DNA from: Geodermatophilus tzadiensis
GTDB taxonomy: Bacteria > Actinomycetota > Actinomycetes > Mycobacteriales > Geodermatophilaceae
NCBI RefSeq assembly: GCF_003002915.1
Contig: NZ_PVTG01000022.1
Coordinates: 1-64,000, forward strand
Direction of reading: 5' to 3'
Length of the DNA stretch: 64,000 bases
How positions within the stretch are numbered: position 1 is the stretch's first letter; each line of letters begins with the position of its first letter. Made by a program: the position numbers and the translations under genes. Below the pieces are notes generated by a model. It saw nothing but the letters and a program-made list of their open reading frames with translations. It had not been told where the DNA came from and ran no database searches. Of the stretch, positions 9,035-17,149 are shown in pieces.

Positions 9035-10780
9035 TCACCCGACCCGGGCGGTCCCCCGGCGCACCCGCAGCCCGTCGAGCAGCAGCCCGGCCGCCAGCGC
9101 CGCACCGGCGCCCTCGCCGGCCCGCAGCCGCAGGTCCAGCAGCGGCTCCAGGCCGAGGGCCTGCAGCACCAGGTCGTGCCCGCGCTCGCGGCTGCGCTGC
9201 CCGGCGACCAGGGCGGCCTGCGCGCCCGGCTCGAGCAGGACGGCGGCCAGCGCGGCCACCGAGACGGCGAACCCGTCCAGGACGACCGGGGTGCCCGCCC
9301 GCGCGGCGCCGAGGACCGCGCCGGTCAGCACGGTGAGCTCCGGACCGCCGAGCTCGGCCAGCGCCCGCGCCGGGTCCCGGTCCAGCCCGTGGCCGGCCCG
9401 GGCCAGCGCGGCGGCCACCACGGCGCGCTTGCGCTCCAGCACCGCGCTGTCGGCGCCGGCGCCCAGGCCGGTGACGTCGGCGGGGTCGGCGCCGAGCAGG
9501 CCGGCGGCCAGCGCGGCCGCCACGGTGGTGTTGCCGACGCCCACCTCGCCGAGGGCCAGGAGGCCGTCCCGGACACCCGGCTCCCGCCCGGCGACCAGGT
9601 CCCGCCCGGCGACCAGCAGCCGCTCGACGTCGGCGGGCGGGAGCGCGGGGGCGCCGGCGAGGTCCCCGCGCGGGCCGGCGGGACGGGCGTCCACGGCGCC
9701 GTCCAGCGGGCCGCCGGCGACCCCGGCGTCGACGACGACGGTGGCCAGGCCGGCCGCGGCCGCGGCGGTGGCGCCGACCGAGACGCCGGCCACCGCGGCG
9801 CGGGCGACGTCGCGGGTCACGCGCACCTCGTAGGCCGAGACGCCGAGCCCGGCGACCGGGTGGTCGGCGGCGGCCAGCACCAGCGTGCCGCCCGTCGCGT
9901 CGCCGCGGCCCAGCGCCACCACCCGGTCCACCGCGCGGTCGAGCACGCCGAGGGAGCCGGGCGGGGTGAGCAGCCGGTCGGCCTCGTCGCGGGCGCCGAC
10001 GACGGCCTCGCGGCCGGGGGCGCGCAGGTGCGACGGGGGAGCGGCGGGCCCGCCGTCGTCGGCCGGCCAGCGGTCCTCGACGACGACGGCCGACAGCGGC
10101 AGCCGCCGCGACCACCCGGCCCGCTCCAGCCCCGGTGCGGGCGGGCGCTCGTCGGGCCAGCCCAGGCACAGCCAGCCGAGCGTGACCACGCCGTCGGGCA
10201 GGCCGACCAGCCCGGCGAGCTCCTCGGGGCGGAACAGCGTCACCCAGCCCATGCCCAGGCCCTCGGCGCGAGCGGCCAGCCAGAGGTTCTGGATCGCCGC
10301 CGCGCAGCTCCACAGGTCGGCGTCGGGGAAGGTGGCCCGGCCCAGCACCCCGGCGGGCGGGGTGCGCCGGTCGCAGCAGACGACGATCCCCAGCGGCGCC
10401 TCGCGCACGCCCTCCAGCTGCAGGTCGAGCAACCGGCGGGCGGCGTCGGGCTCCAGCTGCGCGGCCTGGCGCAGCCGCTCTCGGTCGGTGAGGACGGCGG
10501 CCCGGTCGCGGGTGGCGGGGTCGCGGACGACGAGGAAGCGCCACGGCTGGCTGTGCCCGACCGAGGGCGCGGCGTGCCCGGCGGCGAGCACCCGCTCCAG
10601 GACCTCGTCGGGCACCGGGTCGGGGCGGTAGCGGCGCACGTCGCGCCGGGCGCCGACGACGGCGTAGAGGCCGCCGGCGTGCTCGGGCATGGCCCAGGCG
10701 GCGGGGTCGCCGGCCCGCTCGGCGGCGGAGGTGGCGTCGCCGACCAGCGGGACGGGCCGCGGCCACGGGGACGCCGTCAT
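9035..10780 (-). CDS. BluB-CobT fusion: DMB synthase / DMB phosphoribosyltransferase
   Basis: 581 residues combining two cobalamin lower-ligand enzymes. Residues about 35-235 match BluB, the nitroreductase-fold enzyme that cannibalises FMNH2 to make 5,6-dimethylbenzimidazole: ARRDVRRYRP, the APSVGHSQPWRFL FMN-binding segment and GLGMGWVTLF. After a short linker, residues about 245-581 match CobT, which activates DMB with nicotinate mononucleotide to alpha-ribazole phosphate: TPPGSLGVLD, GEVGVGNTTVAAAL, and the catalytic-glutamate motif AGEGAGAAL (Glu 556). Both halves look complete. No other cobalamin genes are adjacent. ATG start with GGGAGGAG upstream; a TAGAGT -10 element lies at 10820-10825. 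No B12 riboswitch is apparent in the leader. Confidence 0.9.
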   Translation of the reverse strand: MTASPWPRPVPLVGDATSAAERAGDPAAWAMPEHAGGLYAVVGARRDVRRYRPDPVPDEVLERVLAAGHAAPSVGHSQPWRFLVVRDPATRDRAAVLTDRERLRQAAQLEPDAARRLLDLQLEGVREAPLGIVVCCDRRTPPAGVLGRATFPDADLWSCAAAIQNLWLAARAEGLGMGWVTLFRPEELAGLVGLPDGVVTLGWLCLGWPDERPPAPGLERAGWSRRLPLSAVVVEDRWPADDGGPAAPPSHLRAPGREAVVGARDEADRLLTPPGSLGVLDRAVDRVVALGRGDATGGTLVLAAADHPVAGLGVSAYEVRVTRDVARAAVAGVSVGATAAAAAGLATVVVDAGVAGGPLDGAVDARPAGPRGDLAGAPALPPADVERLLVAGRDLVAGREPGVRDGLLALGEVGVGNTTVAAALAAGLLGADPADVTGLGAGADSAVLERKRAVVAAALARAGHGLDRDPARALAELGGPELTVLTGAVLGAARAGTPVVLDGFAVSVAALAAVLLEPGAQAALVAGQRSRERGHDLVLQALGLEPLLDLRLRAGEGAGAALAAGLLLDGLRVRRGTARVG

Positions 10781-10819
10781 GCGGCTCTCCTCCCACCCGC
10801 CGGTCCCGGTCGGTCGCCG

Positions 10820-10825
10820 ACTCTA
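10820..10825 (-). promoter_or_regulatory. Probable -10 element (TAGAGT) of the BluB-CobT gene
   Basis: On the minus strand TAGAGT is preceded by the weakly -35-like sequence of a short intergenic gap and would give a leader of about 35 nt that carries the GGGAGGAG ribosome-binding site. Assigned by inspection only. Confidence 0.35.
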
Positions 10826-10934
10826 GCCACGGGTCCGGCTCCGCCGGCGGGCGCCGCGGACCTCCCCGTGGCGGGTCCGCGACGCCCGTCCCGACGGCGG
10901 GGCCACCCGGGGTTTCGGCCGTGCGCGGCCCGGG

Positions 10935-11267
10935 TCAACCCGAGCGCGGACCCGACCGCCGCAGCCGCGCGGGCGCCCGCCGCGTCCACGCCTCCGCCAG
11001 CAGGTCGGCGACCAGGGCCGGGTCGGCGGCGGCGAGGTCGACGCGGACGCCGGAGAGCCGCCGTCCCCACCACAGCAGCGAGCAGGCGCCGCCCTCCGCC
11101 GCCCGCGCCTCCGACTCGCCGACCAGCACGTTGAGGGTGCCCTCGTCCCACAGGGTGGCCAGCACCGCGGTGCCGAGCCGGAACGACGGGCGGCCGTGGT
11201 GGTCGGCCTCGGTGACCTCCGGGAGGGCCAGGGCCAGCGCGCGGACGTCGTCGGGCGTCACCGCCAC
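10935..11267 (-). CDS. MmcQ/YjbR-family protein
   Basis: About 110 residues from a GTG at 11267 (the second GTG at 11261 is equally possible). The sequence VTPDDVRALALALPEVTEADHHGRPSF..., followed by LWWGRR and ADLLAEAWTRRAP, is typical of the MmcQ/YjbR (CyaY-like fold) family of small DNA-binding-like proteins of unknown function. Two 19-bp direct repeats lie just upstream, which could be operator sites or a dispersed repeat. It follows an alpha/beta hydrolase gene on the same strand. Confidence 0.75.
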   Translation of the reverse strand: MAVTPDDVRALALALPEVTEADHHGRPSFRLGTAVLATLWDEGTLNVLVGESEARAAEGGACSLLWWGRRLSGVRVDLAAADPALVADLLAEAWTRRAPARLRRSGPRSG

Positions 11268-11291
11268 GCCCCCCAGGAAGCCCCCGGGGTA

Positions 11292-11333
11292 CATCTCCGC
11301 GGACGTGCACCGTGCATCTCCGCGGATGTGCAC
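11292..11333. repeat. Two 19-bp direct repeats (period 23), near-palindromic
   Basis: CATCTCCGCGGACGTGCAC (11292-11310) and CATCTCCGCGGATGTGCAC (11315-11333) differ at one base. Each contains the palindromes TCCGCGGA and GTGCAC. They fill the gap between the alpha/beta hydrolase and YjbR genes, directly upstream of the latter, and could be a regulator binding pair or an extragenic palindromic repeat. Confidence 0.7.
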
Positions 11334-11339
11334 ACGGGG

Positions 11340-12188
11340 TCAGCCCTCGACCTGCTCGAGGAAGCGGCGCAGCGTCTCGAGGAAGACCTCGGGCTGCTCG
11401 GAGTGCACCCAGTGGCCGGCGTTCTTCACCCTCACCAGCCGGGTGTTGGGGAACAGCTCGTCCATGCGGCCACGGTCCTCGGGCAGCACGTAGTGGCTCC
11501 TCGCGCCGGCGATCCAGAGCACCGGGCCGTCGAAGGTGGCGCCGGGCGGCGGGTCGGGGAAGCCGCGCAGCTCACCGAGGTCGCGCTCGAGGGTCTCGAG
11601 GTTGAGCCGCCACCGCCAGCGGCCCGAGCCGACGCCCTCGCGGACCAGGCTCTGCAGCAGGAACGACCGCACCATCGTGCTGGGCACCGCCTCCCGCAGC
11701 GCCCGGTCGGCGTCGTCGCGGGTGCGCAGCGCGCCCAGGTCCACCGCGCGCATCGCGGCGATGAACGCGCCGAACGGCGAGGCCTCCTCGTCGGGGTCGT
11801 CGGTGCGCCCGCCGGACACCGGGTACTCCACCGGCGCGATGTCGACGACGACCAGCGCGCGCAGCAGCTCCGGCCGGCGCAGCGCCAGCTGCATCGCCAC
11901 CTTGCCGCCCATCGAGTGCCCGACCAGCGTCACCGGCTCGCCGAGGCCGGCCAGCTCATCGGCGACCATCTGCGCCATGTCGACGTAGTCGACGCGGTCG
12001 GTCCACGGCGAGTGCCCGTGGTTGGGCAGGTCGAGCAGCGTCACCCGGTGCCCGTCGGCGAGCCCCTTGGCCGCCGTCGTCCAGTTCTTGCCCTGGCCGA
12101 ACAGGCCGTGGACGAAGACGACACGCGGCCCGGAGTCCCCGACCGTGCGCGCCGCCAGCCGCTCGTCGGAGGGCGCGTCGGCTGTCAC
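11340..12188 (-). CDS. Alpha/beta-fold hydrolase (YbfF-like esterase)
   Basis: 282 residues from GTG 12188. Visible family features: oxyanion-hole strand VVFVHGLFGQGKNW, nucleophile elbow LVGHSMGGKVAMQLAL (serine in GHSMGG), the acid region after GPVLWIAGARSHYV, and the catalytic histidine in NAGHWVHSEQPE. This matches the acyl-CoA thioesterase/esterase YbfF group more than lipases. No signal peptide, so cytosolic. Substrate unknown. It is divergent from the helicase gene at 12254 with a 65-bp gap. Confidence 0.85.
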   Translation of the reverse strand: MTADAPSDERLAARTVGDSGPRVVFVHGLFGQGKNWTTAAKGLADGHRVTLLDLPNHGHSPWTDRVDYVDMAQMVADELAGLGEPVTLVGHSMGGKVAMQLALRRPELLRALVVVDIAPVEYPVSGGRTDDPDEEASPFGAFIAAMRAVDLGALRTRDDADRALREAVPSTMVRSFLLQSLVREGVGSGRWRWRLNLETLERDLGELRGFPDPPPGATFDGPVLWIAGARSHYVLPEDRGRMDELFPNTRLVRVKNAGHWVHSEQPEVFLETLRRFLEQVEG

Positions 12189-12253
12189 CCGGCGATTCCA
12201 CCAGATCCCCGGCCGCCGGCGACCTACCGTGCCCCGGACGAGGGGAGCCCACC

Positions 12254-13975
12254 GTGGCCGGACGGCGCCGCGCCGCCAGCAGCACCAGCACGAGCACCAG
12301 CACGAGGCGCCGGACGACGAGGCGGCGGACGACGGCCCGCCGGCCGGCGGTCCCCGACCTGCCCACCGCGGGCCCGGGGGAGCGGGTGTGGGTGCTCGCC
12401 GTCCCGTTCCGGGCACCGGCACCCGGCGCCGTCTGGCACGCGGGACTGCAGGCGCACGTCTGGGTCGGCCGCGAGCTGCCACCGGCGCTGGCGCCCTACG
12501 ACCCGCCGCCGTACACCCTCGAGCGCTTCCTCGAGGACGAGCTCAACGAGACGCCGCGGCCGCTGCCCGAGGGACGGCCGATGGTGCCGCGCGAGGAGCA
12601 GTGCACCGGCGCCGAGGCCGTCGTCGCCTCCGCCGCCGCCGGGCACCGGGTGTTCCTGCTCGGCGACGACCCCGGCGTCGGCAAGACCGGCACCGCGGTG
12701 CTGGCCGCCCGCGAGATCTGCGAGCTGCGCGGTGGCGAGCGGGTGCTCGTGGTCGCCGACCGCCCGGCCGCGATCACCATCCCGCACTGGACCCGCTCAA
12801 TCGCCGGCTTCGGCGACGGCGGCCTGCGCTGGTGCGTGACGACGTGGGACCGGCTGGCGAAGGTCGCGAAGCTCTCCTTCGACGTGGTGGTCGCCGACGA
12901 GGCGCACATGGTGCGGCACACGACCACCCAGCGGTGGAAACACTGGAGGGCCGTCTCGGGCGGCGCCCGAGCGAAGGACGTCCCCTTCGTCGTCGCCGCC
13001 ACTGCCACCCCGGCGCACACGCCGCTGGAGCTGCCCTACCTCGCGCCGCAGTTCGCCCAGCGGCACGGCGAGCCGCTGCGCGCCTGGGCCGACCTGCCGG
13101 CGAGACTCGCGGAGCACGGGTTCCACGTGGAACGGGGCCGCTACGGCTGGGCGTGGACCGAGGACGCCGACGAGCGTCGCGCCGACCTCGCCCGCCTGCA
13201 GGACTGGCTCACCGACGGCGACCCGCCCGCCACGCTGCACCGCCCGGCGCCCTGGGGTCCGGTGTCGGTCACCGGGACCCCGGTCGCCCTCACCCCGGCG
13301 GAGCGGGCCGCCTACGAGTCGGAGTGGCAGGAGTTCCGCGCCGAGATGCAGCTCGCCCGCCGGGCGCGGCAGAGCGCCCGCGGCCGCGCCGCGCTGCTGC
13401 GGTTCCGGCAGAAGGCCGGCCTCATCCGGGCGCAGGCCACCGTCGACTGGGTGCGCGCCCAGGTGGAGGCCGAGCGGCAGGTGGCGGTGTCGGTCGAGTT
13501 CGTCGAGACGGCGGCCGACCCGATCCGCGAGGCGCTGCTCGACTCCGGCATCGCCGTCGCGTCGGTCTACGGGCGGGACCGGTTCGACGTCGAGGCCGAG
13601 CGGCTGCGCTTCCAGACCGGCGCGGCGCCGGTGTGCGTGTTCACCGTGACCGCCTCCATCAGCCTGCACGCCGGCGAGCTGCTGCCCGACGGCGCGACGG
13701 CGTCGACCACCCCGCGGGTGGGGCTGTTCCACCAGCCGCGCTTCTCCGGCATCCAGGCCCGCCAGGTCACCGGCCGCACCCACCGCGACGGGCAGGTCTC
13801 CCCGTGGCGGGTGGCCTTCGCCGAGGACACCGTCGAGGAGCAGGTGGCCCGGGTGATGGTCGAGCGGCTGGCGGTGAGCGGGTCGACGGCGGGCGCGGAC
13901 ACCTCGGCCCTCCAGGAGATCGCCGAGCTGCTCGACGCCGACTGGCTGCCGCCCGCCGCGCTCACCGAAGGCTGA
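12254..13975 (+). CDS. SNF2-like superfamily 2 DEAH helicase, phage-type
   Basis: 573 residues from GTG with GGGGAG upstream. A low-complexity basic N-terminus (Ser/Thr then Arg/Thr repeats, residues 1-30) precedes a compact SF2 helicase core: Walker A GDDPGVGKTG (about residue 136), motif II VVADEAHM, motif III AATATP, and motif VI QVTGRTHRDGQ, whose Q..GR.HR.GQ form is SNF2-like. It resembles short helicases of actinobacteriophages rather than the large chromosomal HepA/RapA proteins. No phage genes flank it. A parS-like palindrome lies inside the coding region at 13120. Either a domesticated phage gene or a small lineage-specific helicase; the substrate (dsDNA translocation or remodelling) is inferred from the family. 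Confidence 0.8.
   Translation: MAGRRRAASSTSTSTSTRRRTTRRRTTARRPAVPDLPTAGPGERVWVLAVPFRAPAPGAVWHAGLQAHVWVGRELPPALAPYDPPPYTLERFLEDELNETPRPLPEGRPMVPREEQCTGAEAVVASAAAGHRVFLLGDDPGVGKTGTAVLAAREICELRGGERVLVVADRPAAITIPHWTRSIAGFGDGGLRWCVTTWDRLAKVAKLSFDVVVADEAHMVRHTTTQRWKHWRAVSGGARAKDVPFVVAATATPAHTPLELPYLAPQFAQRHGEPLRAWADLPARLAEHGFHVERGRYGWAWTEDADERRADLARLQDWLTDGDPPATLHRPAPWGPVSVTGTPVALTPAERAAYESEWQEFRAEMQLARRARQSARGRAALLRFRQKAGLIRAQATVDWVRAQVEAERQVAVSVEFVETAADPIREALLDSGIAVASVYGRDRFDVEAERLRFQTGAAPVCVFTVTASISLHAGELLPDGATASTTPRVGLFHQPRFSGIQARQVTGRTHRDGQVSPWRVAFAEDTVEEQVARVMVERLAVSGSTAGADTSALQEIAELLDADWLPPAALTEG
13120..13133. promoter_or_regulatory. parS-like site GTTCCACGTGGAAC inside helicase gene
   Basis: Perfect match to the palindrome found next to parA and at 5267, here encoding part of a GFHVER peptide in the helicase gene. 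Intragenic parS sites are common in bacteria. Confidence 0.65.
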
Positions 13976-13981
13976 TCGCGG

Positions 13982-14809
13982 TCACCGCAGGAACTCGGTC
14001 AGCACCCGCTCGCACCCCGCGGGGAGGGTGTGGTGGGTGGCGCCGGGCAGCGTCACCACGGTCGCCCGCGGTACGAGCTGCCCGGCACGGCGGGCCAGCT
14101 GTCGCGGGCTCTGCGCCCGGCCGTCACCGGCGACGACCACCAGCGTCGGCACCGTCAGCGCCCGCAGCCGCGCCGGGTCGGGACGGCGGGTGCGCACCGG
14201 CGGCGCCACCGGCAGCTCGGCGCCGGCAGCGGCGACGTCGAGCCACGCGTCGTCCACCGGCCGGCCGCCGGTCTCCCAGCGCACCAGCGCCCGCATCCGC
14301 GCGGCGGTGGGCCGGGTGAGCACCGGCACGGCGTGCAGCAGGTAGCCGGGGGAGAAGCCGGCGAAGGTGGTCGTCGGGTCGACCAGGCCGAGGCGGCGCA
14401 CGCGGCCCGGCCGGGCGAGGGCGAACGCGAGCGCCTGCCAGCCGCCGTAGCTGTGACCGGCGAGGTCGACGGCGCCGAGGCCCAGGCCGTCGAGGAGCTC
14501 GGCCAGCCAGTCGGCGACGTCGTCCGCGCTGCTCAACGGGGTGGTGGCGGGGCTGCGGCCCGCGTCGCCGACCGGGTCGACCACGTGCACGCGGCGCACC
14601 GCGGCCAGCAGCCGCACCGCACCCGACCAGGCCAGCGCGGTGGCGCCGCCGCCGGGGAGCAGCACCAGCGGAGGAGCGGCCGCCGCGCCGCTGACCAGCA
14701 CGTGCGTGCAGCCGAAGCGGGTGTCGACGTCGACCGGGCGCACGGGCACCGGCCAGCGCGCCAGCGCCGCGCCGTAGGCCGTGTCGAACGCCGCGCGGGG
14801 GTCCCCCAT
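13982..14809 (-). CDS. Alpha/beta-fold hydrolase
   Basis: 275 residues from ATG 14809 (an ATG at 14833 would add eight). Features: PPLVLLPGGGATALAW oxyanion region, nucleophile elbow DLAGHSYGGWQALAFAL (serine in GHSYGG), and a C-terminal histidine in PGATHHTLPAG. A family member of unknown substrate; no lipase or haloalkane-dehalogenase specific features are evident. Convergent with the helicase gene, divergent from dinB. Confidence 0.8.
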   Translation of the reverse strand: MGDPRAAFDTAYGAALARWPVPVRPVDVDTRFGCTHVLVSGAAAAPPLVLLPGGGATALAWSGAVRLLAAVRRVHVVDPVGDAGRSPATTPLSSADDVADWLAELLDGLGLGAVDLAGHSYGGWQALAFALARPGRVRRLGLVDPTTTFAGFSPGYLLHAVPVLTRPTAARMRALVRWETGGRPVDDAWLDVAAAGAELPVAPPVRTRRPDPARLRALTVPTLVVVAGDGRAQSPRQLARRAGQLVPRATVVTLPGATHHTLPAGCERVLTEFLR

Positions 14810-14865
14810 GGGCGGAGCGTGCCGGGTGCGCACGGCCCCGGCAACGGCCGGGGAGAATCGGGGGC

Positions 14866-16212
14866 GTGCGGCGGGAGGCGAGTGTGCTGCACCTCGACCT
14901 CGACGCGTTCTTCGCCGCCGTCGAGCAGCGCGACAAGCCCTCGCTGCGCGGCCGGCCGGTGGTCGTCGGCGGCACCGGCGGGCGCGGGGTGGTGGCGACG
15001 GCGTCCTACGAGGCGCGGGCCTACGGCGCCCGCTCGGCCATGTCGACGGCGGAGGCCCGCCGCCGCTGCCCGCCCGGGACGGCGTTCCTCGGGGGCCGCT
15101 TCGGCGCCTACCGGCGGACGTCGGACGTCGTCATGGAGCTGCTCCGGGAGCTGTCGCCGCTGGTGGAGCCGGTGTCGATCGACGAGGCCTACGTCGACCT
15201 CGCGGCCGGGCCGGGCCACGACCTCTCCGTCGACGGCGTGACCGCGCTCGCCCGGCGGCTCAAGGAGCGGATCGCCGCGGCGACCGGCGGCGTCACCGGC
15301 TCGGTCGGCATCGGCAGCTCCAAGCTGATGGCCAAGATCGCCTCCGACCTCGACAAGCCCGACGGCCTGGTCGTCGTCGCGCCCGGCACCGAGCTCGACG
15401 TGCTGCACCCGCTGCCGGTGACCCGGCTGGGCGGCGTCGGCCCGGCGACGGCCGAGCGGCTGCGGCAGGTCGGCGTCGCCACGGTCGCCCACCTGGCGGC
15501 CAAGTCGCTGCCCGACCTGGTCGCGCTGGCCGGCCGCGCGCACGGCACCGGGCTGTACCAGCTGGCGCGGGCGGAGGACGAGCGGCCGGTGGTCGCCGAG
15601 CGGGAGGCCAAGTCGGTCTCGCAGGAGTCGACCTTCGAGCGCGACCTCACCGACGTGGCCGAGCTGAACCGGCTCATCGACGCGATGGCCGGCCGGGTGG
15701 GCAGCCGGCTGCGCGGCTCGGCGCTGTCGGGGCGGACCGTGACGCTCAAGCTGCGCCGCTACGACTTCACCACCATCACCCGCTCGCAGACGCTGCCCCA
15801 GCCCACCGACGACCCCCGGCAGGTCGCCTCGATCGCGCGGCGGCTGCTCGCCGAGGCCGGCACCGGCGGGGGGCTGCGGCTGCTCGGCGTCGGCGTCTCC
15901 GGGCTGTCCCAGTACGCGCAGGGCGACCTGTTCGCCGGCGAGGACACCGCTCCCGAGGAGGGTGGGGACGACGTCGTCGAGGGCCCGGCCGAGCCGGAGC
16001 CGCCGCCCGACCGCCGGTGGTGGCCGGGGCAGGACGTCGTCCACGACGAGCTCGGCCCCGGCTGGGTGTGGGGCCGCGGGCTGGGCCGGGTGACCGTGCG
16101 GTTCGAGGGGCCGCGGACCCCGCCCGGCCCGGTGCGCACGCTGGCCGCCGACGACCCGGCGCTGCACCCCGGTGACCCGCCGGACTGGCGCCCGGCGACG
16201 ATGGAGCCGTGA
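14866..16212 (+). CDS. dinB: DNA polymerase IV (Y-family translesion polymerase)
   Basis: 448 residues from GTG. Y-family catalytic motifs are intact: VLHLDLDAFFAAVEQRDKP, VVATASYEARAYG and the acidic pair PVSIDEAYVDL. The HhH/thumb and little-finger regions follow, with a probable beta-clamp-binding peptide QYAQGDLF near residue 350. The last 75 residues add a compact domain (WWPGQDVVHDELGPGWVWG ... VTVRFEGP) found in some actinobacterial DinB proteins and resembling the small beta-barrel at UvrD/PcrA C-termini. It makes error-prone lesion bypass possible. No LexA box was seen upstream, so SOS control is not apparent. It overlaps the next gene by 4 nt (GTGA). Confidence 0.93.
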   Translation: MRREASVLHLDLDAFFAAVEQRDKPSLRGRPVVVGGTGGRGVVATASYEARAYGARSAMSTAEARRRCPPGTAFLGGRFGAYRRTSDVVMELLRELSPLVEPVSIDEAYVDLAAGPGHDLSVDGVTALARRLKERIAAATGGVTGSVGIGSSKLMAKIASDLDKPDGLVVVAPGTELDVLHPLPVTRLGGVGPATAERLRQVGVATVAHLAAKSLPDLVALAGRAHGTGLYQLARAEDERPVVAEREAKSVSQESTFERDLTDVAELNRLIDAMAGRVGSRLRGSALSGRTVTLKLRRYDFTTITRSQTLPQPTDDPRQVASIARRLLAEAGTGGGLRLLGVGVSGLSQYAQGDLFAGEDTAPEEGGDDVVEGPAEPEPPPDRRWWPGQDVVHDELGPGWVWGRGLGRVTVRFEGPRTPPGPVRTLAADDPALHPGDPPDWRPATMEP

Positions 16213-16796
16213 GCGAGAACCTCTGGCTGCGGATCACCGAGGCCGATCCCGGCCACTCGACGGCCTACGTCCAGCGGTTCAAGGACCTGGCCGCGGGCGG
16301 GATGGACATCGTCGGCGAGGCGCGGATGGTCGACGCGATGCTGCCGCGGCGGTCCCGCGTCCTGGACGCCGGCTGCGGGCCGGGACGCGTGGGCGGCCAC
16401 CTCGCCGCGGCCGGGCACGACGTCGTCGGCGTGGACGTCGACCCGGTGCTCGTCGCGGCCGCGCAGGAGGACCACCCGGGCGCGCGCTGGCTGGTCGGCG
16501 ACCTGGCCACCCTGGACCTGCCCGACCGGTTCGACGCGGTCGTCTGCGCCGGCAACGTGGTCACCTTCCTCGCACCGGACACCCGCGCCGAGGTGCTGCG
16601 CCGCTTCCGCACCCACCTGGCCGACGACGGACGGGCCGTGGTCGGCTTCGGCGCCGACCGCGGCTACACCTTCGACGCCTTCCTGGACGACGCCCGCGGC
16701 GCCGGCCTCACGCCGGACCTGCTCCTGTCGAGCTGGCACCTGCACCCGTTCACGCCCGCGTCGGACTTCCTCGTCGCGGTGCTCCGGGCCGGCTGA
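16209..16796 (+). CDS. Class I SAM-dependent methyltransferase
   Basis: 195 residues from a GTG that overlaps the dinB stop. The Rossmann-type SAM-binding motif I is RVLDAGCGPGRVGGHLA, followed by the acidic end of strand 2 in VVGVDVDPVLVAAA, motif II in LVGDLATLDL and the post-motif FDAVVCAGNVVTFLAP. Substrate unknown; in actinobacteria this type often sits next to unrelated genes. Translational coupling to dinB suggests co-expression. Confidence 0.85.
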   Translation: MSENLWLRITEADPGHSTAYVQRFKDLAAGGMDIVGEARMVDAMLPRRSRVLDAGCGPGRVGGHLAAAGHDVVGVDVDPVLVAAAQEDHPGARWLVGDLATLDLPDRFDAVVCAGNVVTFLAPDTRAEVLRRFRTHLADDGRAVVGFGADRGYTFDAFLDDARGAGLTPDLLLSSWHLHPFTPASDFLVAVLRAG

Positions 16797-17025
16797 CCCC
16801 GCCGGGCTCACCGCAGCCACCGACGGCGAGCCACTCCAGGACCGCGCCCGGGTGCTCGGCGAGCGCCACGGCGGACACCTCGACGGTGCGGTCGGCGCTC
16901 CCCTCCAGCAGGAGGCGGCGCGGGACGCGGACCCAGGCGTGCGCGCCGACGTGCTCGGTGGTGGCTCGGTCGGCGGTGGCTCGGTCGGTGGTCGCTCTGT
17001 CGGTGGTCGCTCCGTCGGTGGTCAT
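16750..17025 (-). CDS. Small hypothetical protein with N-terminal DRATT repeats
   Basis: 91 residues from an ATG at 17025 preceded by an excellent GGGAGG Shine-Dalgarno sequence. The first 22 residues are a repeat (DRATTDRATADRATTEH) encoded by a 15-bp tandem DNA repeat. The middle (VGAHAWVRVPRRLLLEGS, then VEVSAVALAEHPGAVLEWLAV) looks like a folded domain of about 45 residues. The 3' end overlaps the end of the methyltransferase gene on the opposite strand by 47 nt. I do not recognise the family. The alternative, a non-coding repeat region, is less likely because of the ribosome-binding site. Confidence 0.5.
   Translation of the reverse strand: MTTDGATTDRATTDRATADRATTEHVGAHAWVRVPRRLLLEGSADRTVEVSAVALAEHPGAVLEWLAVGGCGEPGGVSRPGAPRRGSPTRA
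16961..17020. repeat. 15-bp tandem repeat, four units
   Basis: Four consecutive 15-bp units of the form GTSGCTCBGTCGGYG, with a partial unit before them. They encode the repeated DRATT peptides at the start of the small protein on the minus strand. Copy number could vary between strains. Confidence 0.8.
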
Positions 17026-17149
17026 GGTGGACCTCCCCGCTCCGGCGGCCCCGTCGGGGCCGCTGTGGCACCGAGGGTCGACCGGCTGCCTGGGAGGAGG
17101 CTGAGCGTGACGTGCCGGTTCCCTGCCACCCGGCCCGACGGGTGCCCGG

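Noticed and set aside
10781..10934. Possible cobalamin riboswitch upstream of the BluB-CobT gene
   Set aside because: The conserved B12-box and GCCACTG-type elements could not be found, and the gap is too short for a full riboswitch plus promoter.
7326..11134. Very long open reading frames on the strand opposite pgm and the BluB-CobT gene (over 1000 codons)
   Set aside because: They are shadows produced by GC-rich codon use (Arg/Gly/Pro/Val-rich translations without any domain), and the opposite strand encodes recognised enzymes.
14780..14865. LexA box upstream of dinB
   Set aside because: No GAAC-N4-GTTC palindrome is present; SOS control of this dinB is not supported.
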